Positions 42,719 to 52,784 of a stretch of 64,000 nt of DNA are shown piece by piece. The stretch comes from Anaerolineales bacterium (GTDB lineage: Bacteria > Chloroflexota > Anaerolineae > Anaerolineales > UBA4823). Below the pieces are notes generated by a model. The model was not told the DNA's origin. It ran no database searches and saw only the letters and a list, made by a program, of their open reading frames with translations. The position numbers were made by a program, and so were the translations under genes. Where the stretch lies: positions 56,432-120,431 of the forward strand of contig JAFGJM010000017.1 in the NCBI GenBank assembly GCA_016929095.1. The letters are read 5' to 3'. How positions within the stretch are numbered: the stretch's first letter is position 1; each line of letters starts with the position of its first letter.

Positions 42719-44058
42719 CTCTTCTCCTCGATTTCTTTCAGAATTTGATCGAAAACCTCAATGACACAATTCATTTGATCTTTATTGATACATAACGGTG
42801 GCTTTATCTTGACGACATTGCCGATACCGCCGTAGCGGGTGGTTCCAAATATTACGCCTTGGTCTAATCCGCGGCTATAGACCTCCAATGCTTCATGCGC
42901 AGCCGGTTCTTTTGTCTTTCGGTCTCTAACTAATTCAATACCGATATTCAATCCCGGCCCACGAATGTCGCCGATCAATGGGTGATGTTTTTCGAGTTCA
43001 TACAAACGTTGTGTGGCGAATGCTCCCATTTCCCGGCAGTTTTCCAAAAGTTTGTCATCCTTTAAAACGTGTAATGCGGCCAGACCGGTGGCTAAAGAGA
43101 CAGGAAATTGACCAAAGGTCAAAGCATCATCACCAGGTTCGAAACCGATAAGATCTTCACGGGCAATGATACCTGCCAGAGGAAAGCCTCCCCCGACGCC
43201 CTTTCCGAAAACGATGATGTCGGGTTCAACCCCGTAATATTCAGAAGCCCACATAGTACCGCATCTGCCCATACCGGTTTGGATTTCATCCCAAATTAGC
43301 AGGACATTCTCTTCTGTGCAAATATCACGAACGAGGTGATAATACTCACGCGGGAATTCCAATTGTGTGCCATTTCCCTGCACTGGTTCCATTAAAAAGG
43401 CAGGGGGTTTACCGTTAGTACCCAGCCGGATGGTATCCCGGAGTATATCAGCGCAACGCTTTGCCATTTCGGCGGGTTTTTCTCCGGGTAAAGCATAACG
43501 ATATACATATGGATGCTGGATACGGACAACAGGGGGTAATAAATTATTAAAATCGTTATTGATGTGAGGCCAACTCCAACCCATGGTTGCCAATGACCTG
43601 CCATGATATCCGTCATACAGCGTTACCAATGGACCTGAATTAGGCCGGTTTTTTACGGCAATTTTTACTGCCATTTCAACGGCCATACTGCCATGTAAGC
43701 AATATCCAACCCTGTTAAGTTTACCGGGTGCAGATTCGGCTAATTCTTTGGAAAGCAAAAGCAGAGGTACCGAATCATAGTTTGACCTTAAGTGAGTCAG
43801 TTCCTGCATCTGAGACCAGGCAGCTTCCAGCACACGTTCGTCGCTGGCTCCGATATTGTTAGACCATGCTTGTGAGGTGCAATCAATGTATTCTTTTCCG
43901 GTTGAGTCCCAAACTAAAGCGCCCTTAGCGCGTGTGAAGATCATTTGAACGGGTTCCGCGCCACTTGACCAGCCGCGTATCAAGGCGCGTCGACCGGCTT
44001 CAAGATCTTCTTCTGAATAAGAATATTTGCCTAATTGTGTGGATTTATTTTTGCTCAA
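42715..44058 (-). CDS. Class III pyridoxal-phosphate aminotransferase
   Basis: The 447-residue enzyme belongs to the ornithine/GABA/omega-amino-acid aminotransferase class. Marks are YIDCTSQAWSNNIGASDERV at the active-site entrance, LYDGYHGRSLATMGWSW, LIWDEIQTGMGRCGTMW and the PLP lysine in VFGKGVGGGFPLAG. It moves an amino group between an omega-amino compound and a keto acid. The exact substrate is not readable. It is the first gene of the ABC-importer operon, with an ATGA overlap with the binding protein, so its substrate is probably what the importer brings in. Confidence 0.9.
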   Translation of the reverse strand: MSKNKSTQLGKYSYSEEDLEAGRRALIRGWSSGAEPVQMIFTRAKGALVWDSTGKEYIDCTSQAWSNNIGASDERVLEAAWSQMQELTHLRSNYDSVPLLLLSKELAESAPGKLNRVGYCLHGSMAVEMAVKIAVKNRPNSGPLVTLYDGYHGRSLATMGWSWPHINNDFNNLLPPVVRIQHPYVYRYALPGEKPAEMAKRCADILRDTIRLGTNGKPPAFLMEPVQGNGTQLEFPREYYHLVRDICTEENVLLIWDEIQTGMGRCGTMWASEYYGVEPDIIVFGKGVGGGFPLAGIIAREDLIGFEPGDDALTFGQFPVSLATGLAALHVLKDDKLLENCREMGAFATQRLYELEKHHPLIGDIRGPGLNIGIELVRDRKTKEPAAHEALEVYSRGLDQGVIFGTTRYGGIGNVVKIKPPLCINKDQMNCVIEVFDQILKEIEEKR

Positions 44059-44141
44059 ATCTTATACTCTCCTTTATTGTTAAAGGATGACTTTAAACAA
44101 AAATATACCAGGAAGGCGTTAATTAACTGTTAAACCGGGCG

Positions 44142-47100
44142 TTAACTGTCCAATCTTTGGGGGAAAAATTTTTGCTTGATCGATAATGTATGAAAAGAGG
44201 TTTTTAAATCTATTATGGTAAATTGAGAGACTAACTCATCGAGCAATTCCTGCACTCGCATGAATGTTTGTGCGGCTTTGTCATTTTGCTGGTTGGCTTG
44301 ATAGATCGTTGCGAGCATTTGATATATTTGCCATATCTCGCCTTTTAGACCAATGCTTTCTGCGATTTTAATAGCGTCATTTAGGTTTTCAATAGCTTTC
44401 TCCGGTTGTCCAATTCCCCAGCTTAGTGTTGCACAACACAGGTGATACGAAACTAAATAACGCTGGTTATTACCCACGCGTTTTGCAAATTGGGATATTT
44501 CCTGGCGGGCAAAATCAATATCCCGGTTATGGAGTAAAGCGTTGATTTCATAATGACGGTGGAGATCCATCACGATGAGGGCAGTGGGCGTCGCGCGTCG
44601 GTTTTCAATGGATTGATAGGCATATTGGACGGCTTTATCCCAATTTTCTTGTTTAACAGCATTCATGCACAACTTGGATATGACATATGAGTGATAATAT
44701 TTTGATGGCAACTCTGCGACGATTTCTAAGGCTTCTAGAAATTGTTTTTGCGCATCCTTATATTCATAAAGCGCCTGACATGCCAATCCATACACGTTCT
44801 TTGCAAAAAATAAAAGCGCCGGGTTGGGTGATTTAGCAGCCAGGTTAACACTGTTTTGTCCGACGCGATAGGCTTCTTCATATGCCCCGATTTCAATTAA
44901 ACCATTTCCCAGGATTAATGAAGTCATGGCTTGAGTCCAGTCATTATTTATGGATACACCGATATCCAATGCCTGTCGAGCTGTTTGAATACCCTCAATT
45001 AACTTTCCAACATGCATGTAGCCTTCCGCCAATTGCGACATGCAAGAAGCTTGCATGGCTTGAACACTCATCATTTCAGACGGGGGTAAGCCAGCCCATA
45101 CATATTGTGCGGGAAAAAGCTTGTTAGAAATATAATTCTTATTTATTTGCGCGTAAATTGGAAGAGCCTCTTCTAATTTTGCGTTGCATTCCTCCCACCG
45201 ACCGGCGAAAGATAAAGCATCACCCAGGGCGTATAATATCCGTGCAGTTAACTCCGGTGTATCTAATTGTTTGGCAATCGCAAGAGCGCGCTCGCCATGT
45301 TGAATAGCCAATTCGGGCTGCCAGGAGAAGGTGGCCATTTGCGTAAGGTTCCACTCAGTTTCAGCGATCATGATTGGATCGCCTATTTGTTCCGCAACAA
45401 TCAAAGCCTGCTCAACAAATTTCATCGCTTCTGCAACGTTAAACGAGTGTTGTGCAGACAGAATTGCCAGTCGATTGAGGGCTGTCCATTCCAATTCCCT
45501 CTGACGGGTTTCCTTGGCAAGATTTAACAATGTCTCATAGATCTTTCGTGCGTTATCCCATTCAGTGATGATTTCGTAAGCCAGGCTTAGTTTTATATAA
45601 AGTTGTTCGATCAGGTCCACCGGTAGTATCGTCTTAAGCAGGGTAGGTCCCAGGCGTTCATCGAGCAAATGACGTGCTTTTTCGTAGTAGTAAATCGCAT
45701 CATGAGGGTCGAATAATTCCATGGCGTTGTTACCGGCTATAACGCAATAGCGAAAGGCTTGTTCTATCTGGTTGGATTTCCGTGCGTGATAGGCTAATTC
45801 CGCAGGCAAGGCATGATATTCTTGTAAAGCATGAAATGCGCGCCGGTGTAAAATGATGCGCATAGTTTGCGGTATGCTGGCCTCAACCACAGCTTTGATT
45901 TTCCCATGAATGAATTGGTATAAGATATTTCCTGATCCACCAGAATCTGAAATGAGTTGTAATATACGCCCATTTAACAGTTCTTCGATGGCGGATAAGG
46001 CTTTTTCTTCCGGCGCCTCGGCCACTCGAATGAGGACAGAAAATGAAAATTGATGACCGAGAATAGCTGCCGCGCGGGCTAATTCTGACGCAATTGGGCT
46101 TAACCGGCTCATTCGCCACTGAATAATTCTTGATATACCAGAAGTGAATTCTTGATCGGGAAAACTGGTGTGGGTTGTTGGAAATTCACGCCAGCCCGGT
46201 AATTCTGTTTGACTGCTTGGTCGTAATGAGATGCCCTTTTCAAGATGCATTTTCATCGTTTCCGTCAAAAGCAGTGGTTGTCCTCCGGTCTCTTCCCACA
46301 ACCAGGCGCTTATTTCTTCTATTGAATTATCCCGGTCTAAGGTCTGTGCGAATGGTTCTTTTATCTGTTCAACAAACGCAGAAATATCCTTTTGATTTAA
46401 AGAATCAAGCTCAATTGGGGTACAGATCACATCTCTTGAAAGGGCAGCTAACCATCGTTTAAAATTTGGGATATCATCTATAGCCTCTTCGCGAACGGTT
46501 ACAATCATGAATATGGGAAGGCGATGTCGTGACCAGGATCGAAGGGCATAACTCAGTAAATCCATCGAAGCAATATCAGACCAATGGAGATCTTCTATTA
46601 CCCACACCAAAGGGCTTTTTCGAGTTAATGCATTGGCTAATTGCGTAACAGCCTCGAATAGGGCTTGCCGGGCAGTGGATTCATCGGTTATCGATTGAGG
46701 AAGGTCTTGTATCTTAGTGCGAATTTCAGGCAGAAGTCGAGCCAATTCTGCCAGCCAAACCTTGTCTAATAACTCGTCCAATGATCTTTCTTCATCCAAT
46801 CTTACTCGCAGAGATTCTACAATTGGCTGATATGGAACCCGGTTGCTCCCTTCCCAGGCGCTTCCTGCCAGGATTTCAGTTTGTTGAGTCTCAACCCAGC
46901 GAAGGAATTCTTCAACGAGCCGAGTTTTTCCAATCCCTGCTTCACCGATGATGGCTGCGATCTGACTGCCATTACGGGTAGCCTCAAAGTATGATGTGAC
47001 AAGTTGGTTGAATTCTTGCGTGCGACCGACAAATGGAAATGTGGATATATTTGCTGTGGGGATGCTCGCTTTCTCAATCCGAAACTTAGATGAAGCGCCT

Positions 47101-47864
47101 GCGCGTTGTAATTGTTGGGCTAATGCTTCCGTTTGTGATTCGGGTGGGCATTGCAATTCACGCTCAAGGCGGGATATAAATTGTTCAAATGTTCGTAAAG
47201 CGCTTGTCTTATCACCCGAGGCGCTATATGCCGTCATCAGATTACGGCAAGCTTCATCGCTTAAGGGATCATGCGTAAGCCAAAGCCTGGCGGTATTGAC
47301 TGCGGAGGATATTTGTCCACCCGAAAATTGAAGTTCAAATAAGCGGGTAAGCAATTGCGTATATTGCAGGTGCAATTGTTGACGTTCACATAAAATCCAT
47401 TCTTCAAATTCCGGACTCCCTTTAAAATCAACCCCGCTAAGGAAATCTCCTCGATAATATGATGTAATTTTTTCTAGCGTTTGAATTTGGTCTTGAAGAT
47501 CTGTCACTTCAGAAATCACCTTTTTTTTGGACAAACCATCGGCGGTTTCAGAAAGAGACCGAACATCAAAATCAACTTCAGGGGGGAGGAAAATACCGAT
47601 GGTATCTTCTTGTGTGACTAAACACTGATCGGCATAGTCTCCTAATATGGTACGTAAATGAGCAAGCGCATTGCGTAGTGAGGCTCTCCCTAAATTTTCA
47701 CTGCTATCTGGCCACAATAAAGCGATCAAATATTCCCGGGAATAGCGTTTTTGCTCCATTGTCAAAAAAACAAGCAAAGCGAGCACCTTGTTGGTTTTAA
47801 AGTGTACAGGCTTTTCATTAATAACAACCTCAGGAATACCGAGGAGGCGGATCGCGAGGGTCAT
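44142..47864 (-). CDS. Large SARP-type regulator with AAA/NACHT-like ATPase and TPR repeats
   Basis: The 1240-residue protein starts with a winged-helix domain (residues about 1-95; TLAIRLLGIPEVVINEKPV, SLRNALAHLRTILG) and a BTAD-type helical domain (about 100-250), as in DnrI/AfsR-family activators. An AAA domain follows, with Walker A GEAGIGKT at 307-314 and Walker B LVWVIEDLHW at 419-428. The C-terminal half (about 700-1240) is helical TPR-like (EWDNARKIYETLLNLAKETR). Such STAND proteins act as signal-gated transcription factors. It precedes the aminotransferase/ABC operon on the same strand with an 83-base gap and may control it. The inducer is unknown. Confidence 0.88.
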   Translation of the reverse strand: MTLAIRLLGIPEVVINEKPVHFKTNKVLALLVFLTMEQKRYSREYLIALLWPDSSENLGRASLRNALAHLRTILGDYADQCLVTQEDTIGIFLPPEVDFDVRSLSETADGLSKKKVISEVTDLQDQIQTLEKITSYYRGDFLSGVDFKGSPEFEEWILCERQQLHLQYTQLLTRLFELQFSGGQISSAVNTARLWLTHDPLSDEACRNLMTAYSASGDKTSALRTFEQFISRLERELQCPPESQTEALAQQLQRAGASSKFRIEKASIPTANISTFPFVGRTQEFNQLVTSYFEATRNGSQIAAIIGEAGIGKTRLVEEFLRWVETQQTEILAGSAWEGSNRVPYQPIVESLRVRLDEERSLDELLDKVWLAELARLLPEIRTKIQDLPQSITDESTARQALFEAVTQLANALTRKSPLVWVIEDLHWSDIASMDLLSYALRSWSRHRLPIFMIVTVREEAIDDIPNFKRWLAALSRDVICTPIELDSLNQKDISAFVEQIKEPFAQTLDRDNSIEEISAWLWEETGGQPLLLTETMKMHLEKGISLRPSSQTELPGWREFPTTHTSFPDQEFTSGISRIIQWRMSRLSPIASELARAAAILGHQFSFSVLIRVAEAPEEKALSAIEELLNGRILQLISDSGGSGNILYQFIHGKIKAVVEASIPQTMRIILHRRAFHALQEYHALPAELAYHARKSNQIEQAFRYCVIAGNNAMELFDPHDAIYYYEKARHLLDERLGPTLLKTILPVDLIEQLYIKLSLAYEIITEWDNARKIYETLLNLAKETRQRELEWTALNRLAILSAQHSFNVAEAMKFVEQALIVAEQIGDPIMIAETEWNLTQMATFSWQPELAIQHGERALAIAKQLDTPELTARILYALGDALSFAGRWEECNAKLEEALPIYAQINKNYISNKLFPAQYVWAGLPPSEMMSVQAMQASCMSQLAEGYMHVGKLIEGIQTARQALDIGVSINNDWTQAMTSLILGNGLIEIGAYEEAYRVGQNSVNLAAKSPNPALLFFAKNVYGLACQALYEYKDAQKQFLEALEIVAELPSKYYHSYVISKLCMNAVKQENWDKAVQYAYQSIENRRATPTALIVMDLHRHYEINALLHNRDIDFARQEISQFAKRVGNNQRYLVSYHLCCATLSWGIGQPEKAIENLNDAIKIAESIGLKGEIWQIYQMLATIYQANQQNDKAAQTFMRVQELLDELVSQFTIIDLKTSFHTLSIKQKFFPQRLDS

Positions 47865-48159
47865 TTAACGGGCAACTCCGGAATTTTTACAATCGGACAA
47901 ATCATTGAAAGCTGTCAAAAAGTTGATTGTATCAACATAGGTATGAATATCATTTCAGCGAATTGAGTTTCCGCTTTTTTCAATAATCATGATTCTGTAA
48001 CCGGATTATCAAGTTACGTATTAGTATATCATCCCCATAAAGAGATATTTAGAGTTTTAAGTCATTCAAGCTTGTTAAAAATATGAATAATAAATTGGAT
48101 TTTCTTTCATTCGATTTTAAAAAACACCGCGTATCTCTGATACATTTCTTATCCCTGTT

Positions 48160-49092
48160 TCAGATCATACCATCCAACCGAAACAGACCCGCTTCGTGCG
48201 CCAAGAGAATAGCATGTTCATACTCCTGGCGTTGTATGCGTCGGTTGAGTTTAGGGTACTGGCTGGCGTTGAATACCGGGTGGTATTGATCCATGACGTT
48301 TAAATATGTCTGAGTAGAAACTTTCGTAGCTAAGAATTTGACTGTTTCTTGCGTACCTGCCAATCCAAATGGTAAAACCAATAAGCGTACCAATAAACCC
48401 CTGTATGCAATGCCTCGTTCATCCATTTGCAAATCACCGACCTGGCGATGCATTTCAAGGACAGCTGAACGGTTTATTTGCGGGTATTGACGGATCTTAG
48501 AATAACGTAGTGCAATTTGTGCATTGCTGTATTTCATATCCGGCATATAGATATCGATCACCCCATCTAATAACGCCAGAGCAGATTTACTGTCATATCC
48601 ACCGGTATTATAGACCAGGGGTAAATGCAATCCATCTTGCGCTGCGATAAGCAGCGCGGCGAGAATTTGCGGGACAACATGCGTAGGGGAGACGAAGTTG
48701 ATATTATGGCATCCCATCTCTTGTAATTGCAGCATGATATTTGCCAGGGTTTGAGCATCCACCTCACTGCCCCGATCGGTCTGGCTTATATCATGATTTT
48801 GGCAGAATTGACAATGCAGATTGCATCGGGTGAAGAAGATGGTGCCGGAACCGTAATAACCACTGAGCGGCGACTCCTCGCCATGGTGGGGGCCAAAGCT
48901 GCTCACCATGGCGATGGCGGCCGTGCGGCAGGCGCCCAGCTTTCCAGCCAGGCGATCTACCTTACAATCCCAACCGCACAAATCGCAACGATGTAATATC
49001 TCATATGCTTGAGAAACACGTTTTTCAAGCTCTCCGGCAGCGAGTAATTGTAGATACGCAGGCATAAATTTGTTCATAAAATGATTAAGCAC
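48160..49092 (-). CDS. Radical SAM protein of the pyruvate formate-lyase activase-like type
   Basis: The 310-residue protein has an N-terminal Cys-rich segment (CDLCGWDCKVDRLAGKLGAC) and the radical SAM motif CNLHCQFCQ, which binds the 4Fe-4S cluster and S-adenosylmethionine. Following segments (NINFVSPTHVVPQILAAL, VYNTGGYDSKSALALLDG, DIYMPDMKYSNAQIALRYS) match the PflX/YjjW-like group annotated as putative PFL-activating enzymes. Its glycyl-radical partner is not in this window, and the true target is unknown. A second cluster on the N-terminal Cys residues is possible. It stands alone on the minus strand. Confidence 0.88.
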   Translation of the reverse strand: MLNHFMNKFMPAYLQLLAAGELEKRVSQAYEILHRCDLCGWDCKVDRLAGKLGACRTAAIAMVSSFGPHHGEESPLSGYYGSGTIFFTRCNLHCQFCQNHDISQTDRGSEVDAQTLANIMLQLQEMGCHNINFVSPTHVVPQILAALLIAAQDGLHLPLVYNTGGYDSKSALALLDGVIDIYMPDMKYSNAQIALRYSKIRQYPQINRSAVLEMHRQVGDLQMDERGIAYRGLLVRLLVLPFGLAGTQETVKFLATKVSTQTYLNVMDQYHPVFNASQYPKLNRRIQRQEYEHAILLAHEAGLFRLDGMI

Positions 49093-49250
49093 GGGTTAAG
49101 GACTGTTTGTCATACCATCAGAATAATATACCTTCATGCCACATGTATTCTGCAATATATCAATAATTAATCAGACAGTGGCTTTAGTATTTCTTCATTG
49201 GTTAATGCATCTATACCTAACAGTTCGACACTGCATTTTTAGCCATATTA

Positions 49251-49919
49251 TTACATCGATCCAGGGAGAATACACTCGGGTGAATCGGTTGCCGGATTAT
49301 TGACGAGTCTGGAAACCGGGTATGCCTTCATGAGTTCGGCAGGGTAAGGGAATAGACATTCTGACAACTGAACAGCATCCCCTGGTTCAGGGTTCAACCA
49401 CTTTTCGAGGTGTTCTGGTGTCAATATAACCGGCATGCGATTATGATATTTTTCTATCAGAGCATTGGGTTGGGTGGTGATGATCGTACACGAGAACAAC
49501 TCGGAACCATCGGGAGCATGCCAGAGATCCCATAAACCGGCAAATGCAAATGGTTTTTGGGTGGTTAAATGAAAATACATGGGGATTTTCCCGCCGTTGA
49601 TTTTTGTCCATTCGTAGAATCCATCTGCCAATACCAAACAGCGATGATAACGGAAAGCGTTTCGGAAGGAAGGTTTTTCTGCCAGGGTTTCTGCACGGGC
49701 GTTGATCAATCGATTACCAATTTCGGGGTCTTTCGCCCACGAAGGAACTAAACCCCATTTATAGAAATCAAGCTGTTGTTTTCCGTCATTTGGAACGACC
49801 GCAACAGGCTGGCTGGGTGCAATATTGAAACGGGGTTGCATGCCTGGGGGAATTCTAAGAAATGGGAAAAGTTCTTGGATAGCTGATGAATCTACTGTTA
49901 ATGAATATCGCCCGCACAT
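49251..49919 (-). CDS. yedK: SRAP-domain abasic-site processing protein (YedK/HMCES family)
   Basis: The 222-residue protein starts with Met then Cys2 (MCGRYSLT), the residue that forms a covalent link with abasic sites in single-stranded DNA. Further family motifs are MQPRFNIAPSQPVAVV, KWGLVPSWAKDPEIGNRLIN (with the NARAET Asn/Glu that follow), RCLVLADGFYEWTK and YHNRMPVIL, containing the catalytic Glu and His. It protects abasic lesions during replication. Its start overlaps the stop of the methyltransferase gene by one base (TAATG), so both are co-transcribed. Confidence 0.95.
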   Translation of the reverse strand: MCGRYSLTVDSSAIQELFPFLRIPPGMQPRFNIAPSQPVAVVPNDGKQQLDFYKWGLVPSWAKDPEIGNRLINARAETLAEKPSFRNAFRYHRCLVLADGFYEWTKINGGKIPMYFHLTTQKPFAFAGLWDLWHAPDGSELFSCTIITTQPNALIEKYHNRMPVILTPEHLEKWLNPEPGDAVQLSECLFPYPAELMKAYPVSRLVNNPATDSPECILPGSM

Positions 49920-50515
49920 TATCTTTCTCCTTTACATTTCTCCATGGGCAAACGGGCAGCCAGGCTGGCAACAGCACGCGGGTGGTTTTCCCTGGAATTG
50001 GTCCATCCTTCGAAATATGTGATAATCTCCAGGTTGGAAAACATTTCTCGTAATTCGTAAGTCGCCAGTAGTACATCTGGAGAAATATCGGGTTTAATTT
50101 CAAGCATCTGTTTAGTCATAGTTTCGATGAGAAATAATCCTCCGGGGCGGAGAGCGCGAATCAATTCAGGGATCAAGTTACGTTGCAAATAAAAAAAGTT
50201 AATAATGACATCGAATCTGGCCGGCGGCAAGTAGAAATGATTTAGGTCTGCTTGTACAGCCATGATCGCCGGGAAATTACATTTAGCTCGCTGAACGGCA
50301 ACCCCTGAAATATCCACGCCCAGCACGGATAATCCTCGCTCACATAAGTATCGGGCGTTGCCGCCAAGCCCCATCGCTACATCAAGAGCCATTCCGCAAG
50401 GAGGAAGATAATGGGTGTGATCGATCAGAAATTGGCGTGGCTCTGAATATGTATGATAACGTTCATCTTGATATTTTTCATCCCAACGAATGGCATCATT
50501 ACTTGACATGGTCAT
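49919..50515 (-). CDS. Class I SAM-dependent methyltransferase (TehB-like)
   Basis: The 198-residue protein has the AdoMet motif I LDVAMGLGGNARYL, acidic LGVDISGVAVQRA at the end of strand 2, and a central FDVIINFFYLQRNLIPEL, in the layout of TehB/small-molecule methyltransferases. The substrate is unknown. A tellurite or thiol methylation role would be only a guess. It precedes the SRAP gene in a two-gene operon. Confidence 0.85.
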   Translation of the reverse strand: MTMSSNDAIRWDEKYQDERYHTYSEPRQFLIDHTHYLPPCGMALDVAMGLGGNARYLCERGLSVLGVDISGVAVQRAKCNFPAIMAVQADLNHFYLPPARFDVIINFFYLQRNLIPELIRALRPGGLFLIETMTKQMLEIKPDISPDVLLATYELREMFSNLEIITYFEGWTNSRENHPRAVASLAARLPMEKCKGER

Positions 50516-50591
50516 TTAAGTATAATCGACAATAGCCTGGATAAGCGTCATTTATTATGGTGCTATGTGAATAGTCACTTATTTATGCGGT

Positions 50592-51740
50592 ATGATTAAC
50601 AACGTGGGTAAAAAAATACTTCGCATCTTCATTATGTTGTTTCTATTATGTCCATTTTCTTTCGAAATGGTACATGCAATTACACCAATCGGGATAATTC
50701 CGGATGATTTCACCATTAAACTTGCTGCCACCGGTGTTCAGTTGTATATGAAAGAATATAAAAAAGGCAATCCGGATTTTGTGCAGGTGATTGCTTTAGA
50801 TCAAGGGGCAGTAGTAGAACCGTTGGTAGGGGATATTGTGGATACCCGCGCTGGAAAGGGGGTTTATGGGGGAGACGATCCTCGTTTTACTTCAAAAACA
50901 CTTTCCGTCTATTGGGAAGATTATTTAGCCACCCATACGAATGCTTTTTGTGTGATCAATGGGGGATTTTTTTTCATGAAAGAATATCCCACACGTGTGC
51001 CTTTTCCCATAAAAAAGGGGGGTTTTATCTTGAGTGATGGTTACGGTATTAAAGATTTCGTTGGGCAAAAATTGATCTTGGAATTATGGGATGGGTATGC
51101 GGATATTTTAGAATTAAGTCAGGATGCACTTTATTCTTCCCAGGCGCCGGACATCATCGGTGGTTTAACAGAGGATGCCAACAAAGCTGCCGATAAAATT
51201 GTGGGGCGGACATTTATTGGCGTGGATGATCAGAATGGAGATGGAAAGTTTGAAACCCTGCTGATTTTCAGTACGAAGAGTGCCCGCCAAATCGAGGCAG
51301 CAAATACATTACGCACCTTTGGGGCAGATAAGATCATGATGCTGGATGGCGGCGAGTCAGCCCAATTGATCTGCCAGGGGAAGACTTTGATTGAATCGGA
51401 AAGACTGCTGCCACAGGCTGTTGGAATTTCTGCTGCGCCAGCTTTTTCGTTCATTATGACGGAAACACCCATCCCTGCAAACAACGATATTATCCAGAAA
51501 AATGAAGTATCTGCCCATACCAAAACTCCGAGGTTAAAGAAAACAAAGACAGCCCTGGGAATTCAGAGTGACCTACAAACTGCTGAGGCGATGACAGCAG
51601 TTTCACCTGAATTAACTCTAACCCCCAGCACGTTGGGTTCTACGCCCTCAAGTGATGTTTGGTTAATCCCGATCACTTTACTTTTATTGGCGCCGTTCAT
51701 ATTCCTGGTGGTTATTCGGATAAGAAAGGAAAAGCGATAA
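50592..51740 (+). CDS. Secreted phosphodiester glycosidase-like protein (NAGPA family) with C-terminal membrane anchor
   Basis: The 382-residue protein has an N-terminal signal (IFIMLFLLCPFSFEMVHA) and a NAGPA-type domain (about 60-290): FCVINGGFFFMKEYPTRVPF and the late segment KIMMLDGGESAQLICQGKTL are typical of this exopolysaccharide/phosphodiester glycosidase family. The final 60 residues carry a low-complexity region and a membrane helix (WLIPITLLLLAPFIFLVVI) with a basic tail (RIRKEKR), so it is probably membrane anchored on the outside. It may trim phosphodiester-linked sugars in surface polymers. It stands alone. Confidence 0.85.
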   Translation: MINNVGKKILRIFIMLFLLCPFSFEMVHAITPIGIIPDDFTIKLAATGVQLYMKEYKKGNPDFVQVIALDQGAVVEPLVGDIVDTRAGKGVYGGDDPRFTSKTLSVYWEDYLATHTNAFCVINGGFFFMKEYPTRVPFPIKKGGFILSDGYGIKDFVGQKLILELWDGYADILELSQDALYSSQAPDIIGGLTEDANKAADKIVGRTFIGVDDQNGDGKFETLLIFSTKSARQIEAANTLRTFGADKIMMLDGGESAQLICQGKTLIESERLLPQAVGISAAPAFSFIMTETPIPANNDIIQKNEVSAHTKTPRLKKTKTALGIQSDLQTAEAMTAVSPELTLTPSTLGSTPSSDVWLIPITLLLLAPFIFLVVIRIRKEKR

Positions 51741-51833
51741 AATATTCTTGTGCAGGGGAGCATCCACGTATTGCATATTACCATTTTTTATTTATTATCC
51801 TTGTTTATCAAAACGCCTGATATTTGAAAATAG

Positions 51834-52784
51834 TCACAGTGATGGTTTTCCGGTGAAAAGTGGTTTTGATACTACGAGAATAATGAAAGTGAGAAGTAAT
51901 GGGGCACAAAAAAATATCAACAATTGGTAACTCTGAACAGGTATGTTTTGCATCAATTCCAATTCTAAAGGGGCGAAATTCATCATGGCGATAATATCTT
52001 TCAAATCATAGTAAAGAAAGGTGATCAATACTGAAATGATCAATAGTGGAAAAACAATCATCGATCCCCACCATGACCATCGCTTTCTATTCAGTATTCC
52101 CCAAGAAAGAAAGATCAATAAAATAGTTACCAACGCAATTAAATTAACCCCTGGAGATCCGAAAATGAATTTTCCAAACACAGGGAAAATTCCATTGAAT
52201 AATAAGGGAAATTGTAGAACTATAGTAAAGAAGATCAATAAGCTTCCTAAAACTAAAATGGTTTTTGGTATTTGATCGAACCAAGAATTGCTATTTCTTT
52301 GTTGAATAAAAACGTGTTGCACACTTTGCCGGCGATAAAACCCGATTAAACTTAAGGGCAAAACCGGGTAGATCAAGAGAAACAATACGATAAGGACAGG
52401 AATACTACTCTGTGGTAGACTTTTAGAAGCAAGAAGCATAAGAAAACCGATGATCGATAAAGGCAAGCCAATAATGATCCAATCCCACAACAAAGTCAGG
52501 GTTATTTTATGCGCCCATTTTTTAAGAGTTAGATGGCCATACCCCAAGGGGATGCATATCAAAGCCAGTGTGTAATATGCCAACACCAGCACAGTTATAT
52601 AAGCGAACATGAATGAGCCAAAGCCAAACCCATCGAAATGGAATTTTCCACCTGGGATAAATGCGTAGAATGTATAGATTTCTTGAGGCGCTGCCCACAG
52701 AAAAAATACACCCGATAGAAGAAATCCAACACCGAATAATTGAATCAATCTGTGCAGGGTGAACCACGGTTTTATCTGTTTCAT
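51834..52784 (-). CDS. Polytopic membrane protein of unknown function
   Basis: The 316-residue protein has about seven or eight hydrophobic helices (for example FGVGFLLSGVFFLWAAP, TVLVLAYYTLALICIPLGYG, LLIFFCAPLLLTFIILVV) with short loops and several Trp and Lys near the membrane borders. No motif of known transporters or enzymes is recognised. The unusually AT-rich composition resembles the glycan island further right. No function is proposed. Confidence 0.7.
   Translation of the reverse strand: MKQIKPWFTLHRLIQLFGVGFLLSGVFFLWAAPQEIYTFYAFIPGGKFHFDGFGFGSFMFAYITVLVLAYYTLALICIPLGYGHLTLKKWAHKITLTLLWDWIIIGLPLSIIGFLMLLASKSLPQSSIPVLIVLFLLIYPVLPLSLIGFYRRQSVQHVFIQQRNSNSWFDQIPKTILVLGSLLIFFTIVLQFPLLFNGIFPVFGKFIFGSPGVNLIALVTILLIFLSWGILNRKRWSWWGSMIVFPLLIISVLITFLYYDLKDIIAMMNFAPLELELMQNIPVQSYQLLIFFCAPLLLTFIILVVSKPLFTGKPSL

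Noticed and set aside
48083..48289. 68-codon plus-strand frame opposite the radical SAM gene end
   Set aside because: Most of it is antisense to the conserved C-terminus of the radical SAM protein, and no start signal is visible.
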